64,000 nucleotides of DNA from Tenggerimyces flavus (lineage in GTDB: Bacteria > Actinomycetota > Actinomycetes > Propionibacteriales > Actinopolymorphaceae), in contig NZ_JAFBCM010000001.1 in NCBI RefSeq assembly GCF_016907715.1, positions 3,844,001-3,908,000 on the forward strand, read 5' to 3'. Made by a program: the position numbers and the translations under genes. Shown here in pieces: positions 19,391 through 27,871 of this stretch (positions within the stretch are counted from its first letter, which is position 1; the number at the start of each line of letters is the position of its first letter). The notes below the pieces were generated by a model. That model did not search any database, was not told where the DNA came from, and was given only the letters and a program-made list of their open reading frames with translations.

Positions 19391-20317
19391 GTGCACAAAC
19401 CAGGGTCGTCGACCGGCGTCGCCGTGAGGCTCGTACGGGCGCGCCGGCAGCACGACGGCTGGGTGCCGTGGGCGTTCATCTTCCCCACCGTGGTGGGGAT
19501 CTCCGCGTTCTATCTGTGGCCCACGCTGCAGTCGGTCTACTTCTCGTTCACCGAATGGGGGCCGTTCGGCGGGACGACCTGGATCGGGGCGGAGAACTAC
19601 CTCAGGCTGGCCGGCGATCCGCAGGTCCTGAAGGCGCTCGGCAACACCGCGCTCTACACCGCGGTCACGCTGCTCTCGATCCCGCTCGCGATCTGGTTGG
19701 CCAGCCTGCTGAACCGCCCGGGCCTGCGTGGTCGGACGTTCTTCCGCATCCTGTTCTTCCTGCCGGTCGTCACCGTGCCGGCCGCCATCGCGATGGTGTG
19801 GAAGCTGATGTTCAACGGCGAGTTCGGCGTGATCAACTACGTGCTGTCCCTGGTCGGGATCACCGGACCGTTCTGGCTGCAGACACCCGTCGTGAGCATC
19901 GTCGCGGTCGCCGTCGTGGGGATCTGGACCACGCTCGGCTTCAACATGATCATCCTCGGCGCCGGTTTGCAGACCATTCCGGACGAGCTGTACGAGGCCG
20001 CCGAGCTCGACGGCGCCAGCCCGGTGCGGAGACTGCTGCACGTCACCGTTCCGCTGCTGACCCCGAGCATCTTCTTCGTCACGACCATCACCGTGATCGC
20101 CTCGCTCAAGGTGTTCGACCTGGTGTTCTTGATGATCGGCCCGACGAACCCCGTCATCGACGACGCGCAGACCCTCGTCTATCTCTTCTACGACGAGGGA
20201 TTCCTGGTCAACGACAAGGGATACGCCGCCGCCATCGGGGTCGTCGTCCTCCTCGTGATCGCGGCCGTGACGCTCGTCCAGTTCCGGCTGCAACGCAGAT
20301 GGGTGCACTATGAGTAG
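19391..20317 (+). CDS. sugar ABC transporter permease (MalF-like)
   Basis: 308 aa with about six transmembrane helices, beginning at WAFIFPTVVGISAFYLWPTL. The ATPase-contact loop EAAELDGASPVRRLLHVTVPLL is the EAA motif of binding-protein-dependent permeases. GTG start with AAGGGCTGAG immediately upstream. It overlaps the next permease by eight bases. Confidence 0.93.
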   Translation: MHKPGSSTGVAVRLVRARRQHDGWVPWAFIFPTVVGISAFYLWPTLQSVYFSFTEWGPFGGTTWIGAENYLRLAGDPQVLKALGNTALYTAVTLLSIPLAIWLASLLNRPGLRGRTFFRILFFLPVVTVPAAIAMVWKLMFNGEFGVINYVLSLVGITGPFWLQTPVVSIVAVAVVGIWTTLGFNMIILGAGLQTIPDELYEAAELDGASPVRRLLHVTVPLLTPSIFFVTTITVIASLKVFDLVFLMIGPTNPVIDDAQTLVYLFYDEGFLVNDKGYAAAIGVVVLLVIAAVTLVQFRLQRRWVHYE

Positions 20318-21137
20318 CCGTCGAGGTGGATCGAACGTCGTCGCCTACGTCGTGCTCGGCGTCGGTGGACTGCTGATGGTCTCTCCGTTCCTCTACCAGA
20401 TCTCGGCGTCCCTCATGACCAACGCCGAGGTGACCGCGATCCCCAAACGGCTCCTTCCGGAGACGATCCAGTGGGGGAACTATCCCGCGGCGCTGGCGGC
20501 CTTTCCGTTCTGGGACCAGCTGCGCAACACCGTGCTGTTCACGGTCATCCAGACGGTCTGCCAGGTGCTCTTCGCGTCGATGGCGGGGTACGCGTTCGCC
20601 CGGCTCAAGTTCGCCGGCGCCAGGCCGATCTTCGCGATCCTGCTGTCCATCTTGATGATTCCGGCCGAGCTGCTGCTGATCAGCCAGTACCAGATCGTGC
20701 AGAACCTCGGTCTGCTCAACACCATCGCGGGACTCGTCGCACCCGGGATCGTCACGGTCTTCGGGACGTTCATGATGCGGCAGTTCTTCCTGGGCCTACC
20801 GCGCGAGCTGAGTGACGCCGCCAAGATCGACGGGGCGGGACCGGTGACCACGTTCGTCCGCATCATGCTGCCGCTGGCCATGCCGGGTGTGAGTGCCCTC
20901 GCCATCATCGTGGCGATCAGCTCGTGGGGCGCGTTCCTCTGGCCGCTCATCGTCGCGACGTACAGCGAGAACATGCCGCTCGCCGTCGGCATCGCCTCGT
21001 TCGCCGGCGAGCACGAGACCGACTACCCGCAGATGATGGCGGCGAGCCTGGTCGTCATGCTGCCCGTCATGATCTTCTTCGTCGCCCTGCAACGACGCGT
21101 GATCGCGGGCCTCGCGTTCTCCGGCATCCGGGGCTGA
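20310..21137 (+). CDS. sugar ABC transporter permease (MalG-like)
   Basis: 275 aa, second membrane subunit of the CUT1 importer. The N-terminal helix is VVAYVVLGVGGLLMVSPFLY, and the EAA-type loop is DAAKIDGAGPVTTFVRIMLPLA. About six helices are visible. The ATG overlaps the end of the MalF-like gene. With the lipoprotein it supplies the uptake arm of the operon. Confidence 0.93.
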   Translation: MSSRRGGSNVVAYVVLGVGGLLMVSPFLYQISASLMTNAEVTAIPKRLLPETIQWGNYPAALAAFPFWDQLRNTVLFTVIQTVCQVLFASMAGYAFARLKFAGARPIFAILLSILMIPAELLLISQYQIVQNLGLLNTIAGLVAPGIVTVFGTFMMRQFFLGLPRELSDAAKIDGAGPVTTFVRIMLPLAMPGVSALAIIVAISSWGAFLWPLIVATYSENMPLAVGIASFAGEHETDYPQMMAASLVVMLPVMIFFVALQRRVIAGLAFSGIRG

Positions 21138-21160
21138 CCTCACCTGGAGAGGGGCCGACC

Positions 21161-22279
21161 GTGGCCGATGCGGCGGACGTACCGACCGTGATCAACGTGT
21201 CCGGAACGATGACGGCGCTGGGCGCCTCGATCGCCGGGCCGGAGGTCGCCGCGGCGATGGTGGCGATGCTGCCTCGCTTCGTACGGATGAGTGAACTGCA
21301 CGCGCTGGCTGGCGAAACGGTCGCGGCGGCCACGGGCGCCGAGGCGGGGTTCGTCACGGCCTCGGCCAGCGCCGGCATCACGGTCGCCGTCGCGGCGGCG
21401 ATGACCGGCGCCGACCTGAGCCGTGTCGAGCAGCTGCCCGACACCGACGGCTTGCGGAACCGGGTCGTGCTGCAGGCGGGTCACAACTGCCACTACGGCG
21501 CGCCGCTCTCGCAGGCGGTCCGACTCGCGGGGGCGAGGGTCGACCTGGTGGGAACGGCGACCCTGGTCGGCGAGCACAACGTTCGGGACGCGCTGTCGGA
21601 GCAGACCGCCGCGGGCCTGTTCGTCGTCTCCCACCACGTCGTCGGCTACGGCCAGGTCCCGCTCGAAAGGTTCAGCGCGCTGTGTCACGAACGCGGCGTG
21701 CCGGTGATCGTCGATGCCGCCTCGGAGTACGACCTCCGCGGCTTCCTGACCGCCGGTGCCGACGTCGTCGTCTATTCGGCGCACAAGTTCCTCGGTGGAC
21801 CCACCGCGGGCATCGTCGCGGGTCGGCGGGACCTCGTCCGCGCCTGCGCCCTGCAGAACGCCGGCATCGGGCGAGGCATGAAGGTCGGCAAGGAGTCGAT
21901 CGCCGGAACGATCGCGGCGTTGGCGGCCTGGGACCGGCGCGACCCGGCGGCGATCCGCGCCCGCGAGACGGCAGCGCTTCGGTCGTGGAGCCAGGCGCTC
22001 GCGGAGACGCCGGGCGTCACGACCCGGATCGTGCCCGACCCGACGGGCAACCCGCTCGACCGCCTGCTCGTCGTCGTCGACGCGGCCGAAGCGGGCGCGT
22101 CCGCACGTGACGTGGCTGCGGCGCTGGCGGCGGGATCGCCGGCCGTCGTCGTGCGCGATCACGAAGTCGCCAACGGCTGGTTCCAGCTCGATCCGTGCAA
22201 CCTGCACGACGGGCAGGCGGCAGTCGTCGCGGAGCGGTTGAGGAACGTCTTCGCCGCCGCGCGGCGAGGACAGCTCTAG
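21161..22279 (+). CDS. SelA/DgaE-like PLP-dependent enzyme
   Basis: 372 aa fold-type I PLP enzyme. TVINVSGTMTALGAS is the characteristic start of SelA-like proteins; VDAASEYDL supplies the Asp under the pyridine ring and YSAHKFLGGPTAGIV the Schiff-base Lys. Relatives include L-seryl-tRNA selenium transferase and D-glucosaminate-6-phosphate ammonia-lyase. In a sugar-uptake operon without selenium genes, a role as lyase or dehydratase on an amino sugar or amino acid is more likely than tRNA-Sec synthesis. GTG start with GGAGAGGGG upstream, 23 bases after the permease. The stop interlocks with the opposite gene in a CTAG. Confidence 0.82.
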   Translation: MADAADVPTVINVSGTMTALGASIAGPEVAAAMVAMLPRFVRMSELHALAGETVAAATGAEAGFVTASASAGITVAVAAAMTGADLSRVEQLPDTDGLRNRVVLQAGHNCHYGAPLSQAVRLAGARVDLVGTATLVGEHNVRDALSEQTAAGLFVVSHHVVGYGQVPLERFSALCHERGVPVIVDAASEYDLRGFLTAGADVVVYSAHKFLGGPTAGIVAGRRDLVRACALQNAGIGRGMKVGKESIAGTIAALAAWDRRDPAAIRARETAALRSWSQALAETPGVTTRIVPDPTGNPLDRLLVVVDAAEAGASARDVAAALAAGSPAVVVRDHEVANGWFQLDPCNLHDGQAAVVAERLRNVFAAARRGQL

Positions 22280-23337
22280 CTGGTCGGCTTGTCCTCGGGC
22301 TCGGAGGTGTCGGTGTCCGCCTCGTCCTCGTCCTCAGAGTCGGCCTCTGCCTCGGCTTCGTCCTCTTCGTCTTCGTCGTCGAGCTCGTCGTCGGTGAGCG
22401 GGAAGAGCTCGTCCAGCCAGTCCTGCCAGTCACCGGAGAGCTGGTCGACCACCTCCTCGTCGGCAACCTCCTCGCCGTACAGGTAGTGGTAGATGCTCAC
22501 CGTGCAGGGCTCGTCGCCGTCGACCGCGAACCGGTGCAGGCCGTTCTCTGTACGGATGCCGAGCAGCTGGTGGGCGACGACCGCGTCGACCGTGCCGGTG
22601 ATCTCCTCCGGGCCTTCCGGCTTCAGCTCGATCGACGCCTCGACGGCGAGCTCGCCCTCGACGTTCAGCGCCGCGACCAGCTGGGTCCAGGCCACTTCCG
22701 CGCTGAGCTCCGGGCTCGCACCGGCGACGGTGGCCGCACCGGGCTCGCCGGGGAAGTGGGTGAGGTACGCGGTCAGGTTGCCGAGGAACAGGTCCCAGCC
22801 CTGGTCGTAGCTCGCGAACTCCGCGTCCCACTCCTCGCCCTCGGGGAACCCGCTCTGGACGAAGGTGAGCACGCTGGTCTCGGGCTCCTCGTCCGCCCAG
22901 TCGTCGGAGTCCTCGGAGTCTTCGGCTGCCTCGTCGGCGGTGTCCTCGGACTCCGCTGTGGGTTCCTCGACCTCCTCGACCTCGTCGGCCACCGGCTCCT
23001 CGACGACCTCCTCGGTGGCGTCCTCGGCGTCCTCGGTGTCCTCGTCCATCTCGCCGTTCGCGGAGACCGCGGCGATGCGGAAGTCGTACAAGTAGTCCGG
23101 CTGGTCCGGCGATTCCAGCGGGAACCGCCCGTACGCGAACCGCTCACCCTCCTGCCACACCAGCACCCGGCCGTCCAGTCCCGGCCCGAGGCTCACCAGG
23201 CCGCCCTCACCGGGGAAGATCTCGTGCGGGACGTACCAAGCGGAGATGCCGGGCCCAGTCGCGATCGCCTCCCACACCTGCTCCGGAGTCGCGGGGAGCG
23301 CGACCTCCTTCTCGATCCGTCGGGCGTCGTCGTCCAC
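22276..23337 (-). CDS. SRPBCC (AHSA1-like) protein with acidic insert and tail
   Basis: 353 aa. Residues 1-75 match the start of an SRPBCC/START fold (IEKEVALPATPEQVWEAIATGPGISAWYVP), and about 135-190 its end (QSGFPEGEEWDAEFASYDQGWDLFLGNLTAYL). Between them lies a Glu/Asp-rich low-complexity stretch of ~60 residues, and a second acidic run closes the protein after about residue 310. A further alpha/beta region lies at about 195-300. The fold binds hydrophobic ligands or modulates chaperones, but no function can be assigned. GTG start with GAAGGAG upstream. It is divergent from the alpha/beta hydrolase. Confidence 0.8.
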   Translation of the reverse strand: MDDDARRIEKEVALPATPEQVWEAIATGPGISAWYVPHEIFPGEGGLVSLGPGLDGRVLVWQEGERFAYGRFPLESPDQPDYLYDFRIAAVSANGEMDEDTEDAEDATEEVVEEPVADEVEEVEEPTAESEDTADEAAEDSEDSDDWADEEPETSVLTFVQSGFPEGEEWDAEFASYDQGWDLFLGNLTAYLTHFPGEPGAATVAGASPELSAEVAWTQLVAALNVEGELAVEASIELKPEGPEEITGTVDAVVAHQLLGIRTENGLHRFAVDGDEPCTVSIYHYLYGEEVADEEVVDQLSGDWQDWLDELFPLTDDELDDEDEEDEAEAEADSEDEDEADTDTSEPEDKPTS

Positions 23338-23445
23338 CGGGGCTCCTTCTCCATCGCGGCCGAATGGGAATGGCGCGCTTACGGTACCGAGTCCAGCTGG
23401 GCAATAGAGTCCAGGGAGCCGCCCAGTTGGAAGGAGCTACCGGCC

Positions 23446-24315
23446 GTGAACGAACGTGTGCTGGACACGCCCGAGGTCGACCTCGTCTACGACGTCTACG
23501 GCCCGCTGCCGACCGCGGACGGGCGATCCCCGCTGCTGATGGTCGGCCAGCCGATGGACGCGACCGGCTTCGCGACGTTGCGGTCGTACTTCCCGGACCG
23601 GACGGTCGTGACGTACGACCCGCGCGGCCTCGGTCGCAGCAAGCGCAAGGACGGGCGGGTGGACCACACGCCGGAGGTGCAGGCGTTCGACCTGCACGCG
23701 ATCATCACCGAGCTCGGCGTCGGGCCGGTGGAGGTGTTCGGGAGCAGCGGGGGAGCGGTGACCGCGCTCGAACTCGTGGCGAGCTACCCGGACGACGTGA
23801 CCGTTCTCGTCGCCCACGAGCCGCCGATCATCCCGCTGCTCCCCGACGCCGAGGCCGCGAGGCGGGCCCAGCAGGGGATGCTCGACGCGTACCAGGCGAA
23901 GGGCGCCGGTGCGGGGCTGGCGACGTTCATCGCAATGACGTCTTGGCAGGGCGAGTTCACCGAGGGCTATTTCGCGCAGCCGGCGCCGGATCCCGCGGCG
24001 TACGGGATGCCGACCGACGACGACGGCTCGCGCGACGACCCGCTGCTCTCCGACCGGTCCCTGTCGATCACCGACTATCGCCCCGACTCCGCCGCGCTGG
24101 CCGCCTGCTCCACTCGCGTCCTCGTCGCGATGGGGGAGGAGTCGCGCAACCTGATGACGGGCCGTACGGCTGAGGCGACCGCGTCGTTCCTCGGCCAGCA
24201 GGTGACGATGTTCCCCAGTCACCACGGCGGGTTCGCGGGCCCCGAGTTCGGCTACCCCGGCCAGCCCGAGGCGTTCGCCCAACGGCTGCGCGAGGTACTC
24301 GACGGATCAGAGTGA
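23446..24315 (+). CDS. alpha/beta hydrolase
   Basis: 289 aa. VVTYDPRGLGRS is the oxyanion-side loop and VFGSSGGAVTALELVASYP carries the nucleophile elbow G-S-S-G-G (Ser about residue 98). A His in FPSHHGGFAG near the C-terminus completes the triad, with an acidic residue expected in VLVAMGEES. The open frame continues upstream, but GTG 23446 has AAGGAG ten bases before it and begins the conserved fold. Its substrate is unknown. It ends nine bases inside the convergent GNAT gene. Confidence 0.86.
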   Translation: MNERVLDTPEVDLVYDVYGPLPTADGRSPLLMVGQPMDATGFATLRSYFPDRTVVTYDPRGLGRSKRKDGRVDHTPEVQAFDLHAIITELGVGPVEVFGSSGGAVTALELVASYPDDVTVLVAHEPPIIPLLPDAEAARRAQQGMLDAYQAKGAGAGLATFIAMTSWQGEFTEGYFAQPAPDPAAYGMPTDDDGSRDDPLLSDRSLSITDYRPDSAALAACSTRVLVAMGEESRNLMTGRTAEATASFLGQQVTMFPSHHGGFAGPEFGYPGQPEAFAQRLREVLDGSE

Positions 24316-25227
24316 CCAACCGCGAGCGGTTCGGGTGAGCTGCACGAACCCGAGCCGCTCGTACAAAGCCAGCTCTGCCGTGTCGTCCGGCGCGGCGTAC
24401 GTCAGCAGCCGCTCCACGCGGCCCAACGACAGCCACTCGGCCGCCGCGCCGAACAGCCGCGTGGCGACGCCCTTGCGCCGGAACTCCTTCTGTACAAAGA
24501 GATTCCCCACGTCCGCCCAGCCCGCCAACCGGGCCAGTCGCTCGCCGTCGGCGAGGCTCTCCACCTCCAGGTAGCCCGCCTCGGCGCCCTCGAGGACAGC
24601 GGTGAAGCGCGTCCCGTTCACGCCCACCGACCGCCGAATCTCGGCTTGTCCTAATGTCTTGATGTCCTGACATTCTGACCAAGTGCGAAGGTCGGGGACT
24701 CGGGCGAGCAGCACCAGCTCGGTGTCGCCGGTGTGCTTGAAGCCGGCGCGTTCGTAGATCGCCCGGACGTGCGGCCACTGCTCCGGTACGCCGTAGCAGG
24801 CCGGCGCGGGCAGCGAGCCGTCCGCGTACCGCACCCGGACCTGCCACCGCACCAGCTGCGCGAGGCAGGCGGCCGCCAGCTGGTCGCCGACCGCGGCGGC
24901 GTCCGCCCAGGGCGACTCGGGCGCCCAGCAGACCAGCCAGCGGAGCACGCCGGCGTCGCGGTAGTCCTTGCCGACGCGCTCGTCCGACGCGTAGCGCTGC
25001 AGGTGAGCCGCCGCGACCAGACGTTGGCGTTGGAACGCCACGAGTGTGACGCGTTCGGCGACCCAGGGATCCTCGATGAACTCGGCCGGCTCGCTCTCGA
25101 GCTGGCTGAGCACCGTACTCACCGACACCGAGACGCCGGGGACGACGGCCTGGAGGTGGGCGTTGACGAGGTGGGTGAGCTGTTCGCGATCGCCGCGATG
25201 GAACGGCCGGATCTCGATCGAGGACAT
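24307..25227 (-). CDS. tandem GNAT-domain acetyltransferase
   Basis: 306 aa with two GNAT folds. The N-terminal one runs from IEIRPFHRGDREQLTHLV to about residue 150. The C-terminal one contains VGNLFVQKEFRRKGVATRLFGAAAEWL, whose RRKGVATRL is the acetyl-CoA pyrophosphate loop. The linker between them (about residues 180-195) is encoded by an A/T-rich inverted repeat (24645-24683). Start ATG 25227 has GGAGG eight bases upstream. The acceptor is unknown. It is divergent from the sialidase gene. Confidence 0.83.
   Translation of the reverse strand: MSSIEIRPFHRGDREQLTHLVNAHLQAVVPGVSVSVSTVLSQLESEPAEFIEDPWVAERVTLVAFQRQRLVAAAHLQRYASDERVGKDYRDAGVLRWLVCWAPESPWADAAAVGDQLAAACLAQLVRWQVRVRYADGSLPAPACYGVPEQWPHVRAIYERAGFKHTGDTELVLLARVPDLRTWSECQDIKTLGQAEIRRSVGVNGTRFTAVLEGAEAGYLEVESLADGERLARLAGWADVGNLFVQKEFRRKGVATRLFGAAAEWLSLGRVERLLTYAAPDDTAELALYERLGFVQLTRTARGWSL
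24645..24683. repeat. in-frame palindrome within the GNAT linker
   Basis: An imperfect 39-base inverted repeat begins CTTG-TCCT-AATGTC and ends GACATT-CTGAC-CAAG. Outer CTTG/CAAG and inner AATGTC/GACATT pair. It is lower in GC than its surroundings and encodes part of the linker between the two GNAT domains. Confidence 0.5.
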
Positions 25228-25345
25228 GAGCGGACCTCCACGAAACTCTGTGAGAACAAGGAGGCCGCTACCGGTGCGGCACGTCCCGACCCTAACAGCG
25301 CGCGGCAGCTTGTGGCCACGGCCGTTGACGACGACCTCAGGCAAC

Positions 25346-25363
25346 CTGTCAGATATCTGACAG
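25346..25363. promoter_or_regulatory. operator for the sialidase-GntR operon
   Basis: CTGTCAGATATCTGACAG is a perfect 18-bp palindrome, 28 bases before the sialidase ATG and in the divergent promoter region with the GNAT gene. FadR-type GntR proteins bind short TGT/ACA dyads, and one is encoded as the second gene of the operon, so autoregulation is the natural reading (inference). Confidence 0.7.
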
Positions 25364-25391
25364 AAGGAGTCTGGCGTTCCGAGGAGCCCTC

Positions 25392-27218
25392 ATGAAGTCG
25401 CTGATCCTGCTCGCCGCCCTTGTCGTCCCGCTCGCCGTCGCGCCCGCCGTCGCACCGGCCCAAGCGGCGCCGGAGCCGCAGGTGTTCGTCCAACAGGTGT
25501 TGTTCAAACGGGATACGAACGGGTTCGACTGCTACCGCATCCCCGCGATCGTCCGCACCGAGCAGGGCACGCTGCTCGCGTTCGCCGAGGCGCGCCGCGA
25601 CAACGGCCTGAGCTGGTGCAACGACGCCGGCCACCTCGACCTCGTCGTACGCCGTTCGACCGACAACGGCACGACGTGGGGCCCGGAGATCACGGTCGCT
25701 GGCGGCCCGTCCGCGACCCGCGGCAACCCGGTGCCGATCGTCGTCGACGGCGGCCCGAACGACGGCCGCATCGTGCTGCTCACGACGCAGAACCCGTTCG
25801 GGCAGAGCACGCCGCGCACGCCGTACGTCCAGTTCTCCACCAAGGCGCAGGACGGCACCGCCTGGACGGCGCCGAGGAGCCTGGCCAGCGAGATCGACGA
25901 CCCGACGTGGGGCTGGTACGCCACCGGGCCGGTGCACGGCATCCAGCTGAAGCGCGGTGCCCATGCCGGCCGGCTGATCGGCGGGATGAACGCCGACACC
26001 CCGAGCGGCAACCTCGCCGGCCTCGTCTACAGCGACGACGCGGGCGACACCTGGCACCTCGGCGGGACGCGACCGGGCGCGAGCGCGAGCATCCTCCCGC
26101 AGGAGCTCAGCCCGATCGAGCTCGCCGACGGGCGCATCTACCTCGCCGCGCGCAACCAGGCGACCGGCGCGCAGTGGCCGCGTGCGTACGCGATCAGCGT
26201 CGACGGCGGCGCGACGCTGACCGCGCCGTTCGCGTTCGTCACGAACCTCGCCGCGACGCCGCGCGTGCAGGGCTCGACGCTCCGGCTGCACGCGACCGAC
26301 GAGGGAGACAGGTACAACCGGATCCTGTTCGCGACGCCGAACGACCCGACGTTCCGCAAGAAGCTGACGATCTACTCGTCGTACGACGAGTCGGCAAGCT
26401 GGCAAGGCGGAAAGCAGATCACTCTGGACCGCTCCGGCTACTCCGACCTGGTGGAGATCGGCAACGGGCGGATCGGCGTGCTGTACGAGGCCGGGTTGGA
26501 GAGTGGCGACGCGCGCGACGAGATCCGGTTCACCACGTTCACCGAGGCCGATCTCGGGCATCCGGACGGGAGCACGGCGGGGCCGAGGACGCCGGACGAG
26601 TCGGGCCGCGACCTAGACGCGTACGTGCGCGGCGCTGCCGGCACGGTCGCGGGACGGTACGGCGACGCGATCGACCTCACCGGCGGCTCTCTCCAGGCAC
26701 CGTACGCGCTGTCGCTGGCGATCGGGAGCGGCGACTTCACCGTGTCGGCGTGGATCAAGTACGGCGCGACGAAGGGCGACCAGGCGATCTTCTGGGCTTA
26801 TGGGCAAGGCGAAACCGCCCCACAGGTGTGGCTACGGGCCGAGCCCGGCGCCGCGCGGATCCGGGGGCTGATGACCACCGGCGCCGGGACCGCGTCGGTG
26901 GCGTCGACGCAGGCGTACGACAACCAGGCCTGGCATCACGTCGCGCTGCAACGCGCCGGCGCACAGCTCCGGCTGTTCGTCGACGGCACGCAGGTGTCGT
27001 CGGTCGCGGCACCGGCCGGTTCGGTCAGCACCGCAAGGCCGTTCCGGGTGTACGTCGGTCAACGACTCGACGGAGTGCACCGCTTCGACGGGCAGCTCGA
27101 CGAGGTCCGGCTGTACAAGCGCGCGCTGACCGCGGCGGAGCTGACGAGCGTCCGTACGAGCAACGCGACGCCGCCAGGTGCGGAGCTGCGACTGCCGTTC
27201 GAGACCATAGGGGGATGA
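25392..27218 (+). CDS. secreted exo-sialidase with C-terminal LamG domain
   Basis: 608 aa, GH33-type. Signal peptide MKSLILLAALVVPLAVAP through AQAAPEP, cleaved near residue 26. The beta-propeller shows the YRIPAIV Arg motif (arginine-triad residue), Asp-boxes RSTDNGTTW, YSDDAGDTW, ISVDGGATL, and SGYSDLVEI with the nucleophile Tyr, preceded by a LYEAG segment pairing Glu. After about residue 400 a concanavalin-like LamG domain (FTVSAWIKY to DGQLDEVRLYKRALT) should bind glycans. The enzyme releases terminal sialic acids (or a related acid such as KDN) outside the cell. It overlaps the GntR gene by ATGA. Confidence 0.92.
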   Translation: MKSLILLAALVVPLAVAPAVAPAQAAPEPQVFVQQVLFKRDTNGFDCYRIPAIVRTEQGTLLAFAEARRDNGLSWCNDAGHLDLVVRRSTDNGTTWGPEITVAGGPSATRGNPVPIVVDGGPNDGRIVLLTTQNPFGQSTPRTPYVQFSTKAQDGTAWTAPRSLASEIDDPTWGWYATGPVHGIQLKRGAHAGRLIGGMNADTPSGNLAGLVYSDDAGDTWHLGGTRPGASASILPQELSPIELADGRIYLAARNQATGAQWPRAYAISVDGGATLTAPFAFVTNLAATPRVQGSTLRLHATDEGDRYNRILFATPNDPTFRKKLTIYSSYDESASWQGGKQITLDRSGYSDLVEIGNGRIGVLYEAGLESGDARDEIRFTTFTEADLGHPDGSTAGPRTPDESGRDLDAYVRGAAGTVAGRYGDAIDLTGGSLQAPYALSLAIGSGDFTVSAWIKYGATKGDQAIFWAYGQGETAPQVWLRAEPGAARIRGLMTTGAGTASVASTQAYDNQAWHHVALQRAGAQLRLFVDGTQVSSVAAPAGSVSTARPFRVYVGQRLDGVHRFDGQLDEVRLYKRALTAAELTSVRTSNATPPGAELRLPFETIGG

Positions 27219-27871
27219 GGACCCCGCTGTATCTCGACGCGCAACGCCGGCTGCGCGACTTCATCCTGGCCGAGAAGCTCGGGCCCGGTGACCCGTTGCC
27301 GGCGGAGTCGCGGCTGGCGGAGGAGCTCGGGATCAGCCGGCTGTCGCTGCGCGAGGCGACGAAGAGCCTGCAGACGTTGGGGATTCTGCAGGCACGGGTG
27401 GGGCGGGGGTTGTTCGTCAGTACGTTCAGCTTCGCCCCGATTCTCGAGCAGCTGCCGTACAGCGCGGGTGTGGGCGGCAGCTCGCTGGCGGAGGTGTTGC
27501 AGGTCCGCGAGGCGCTCGAGACCGGGCTGGTCGTGGAGGTCGCGCGGCGGATGTCCGCTTCCGACCTGGATGCGTTGGATGCCTTGGTCGAGGAGATGGC
27601 GACGGCCTACGCGGCGGGGGACAGCCTGGCGGACGTGGACCGCCGCTTCCACGTGACGCTGTTCGCGCCGTTGGGCAACACGTTGTTGACGGGGCTGATC
27701 GAGCTGTTCTGGGACCTGTTTCACAAGCTGGAGAAGGAACTTCCGGCGGGCGACCAGCACTCCGTCGACGTGCACCGCGATCTCGTGGCCGCGTTGCGAT
27801 CCGGTGATCCCGGGCAGATGACGCGTGCGGTCAGCGACCACTTCGAGGGGATCCGCCGGTCGTTGGCCTAG
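27215..27871 (+). CDS. GntR-family (FCD/FadR-type) regulator
   Basis: 218 aa. Winged helix in residues 1-65 (LPAESRLAEELGISRLSLREATKSLQTLGILQ), then an all-helical FCD sensor. The metal/ligand site is suggested by DRRFHVTLF, HRDLVAAL and DHFEGI, the Asp-His-His-His pattern of the family. It is coupled to the sialidase by ATGA and probably represses it through the palindrome at 25346, responding to a sialic-acid-derived metabolite (inference). The stop interlocks with thiI in CTAG. Confidence 0.9.
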   Translation: MRTPLYLDAQRRLRDFILAEKLGPGDPLPAESRLAEELGISRLSLREATKSLQTLGILQARVGRGLFVSTFSFAPILEQLPYSAGVGGSSLAEVLQVREALETGLVVEVARRMSASDLDALDALVEEMATAYAAGDSLADVDRRFHVTLFAPLGNTLLTGLIELFWDLFHKLEKELPAGDQHSVDVHRDLVAALRSGDPGQMTRAVSDHFEGIRRSLA

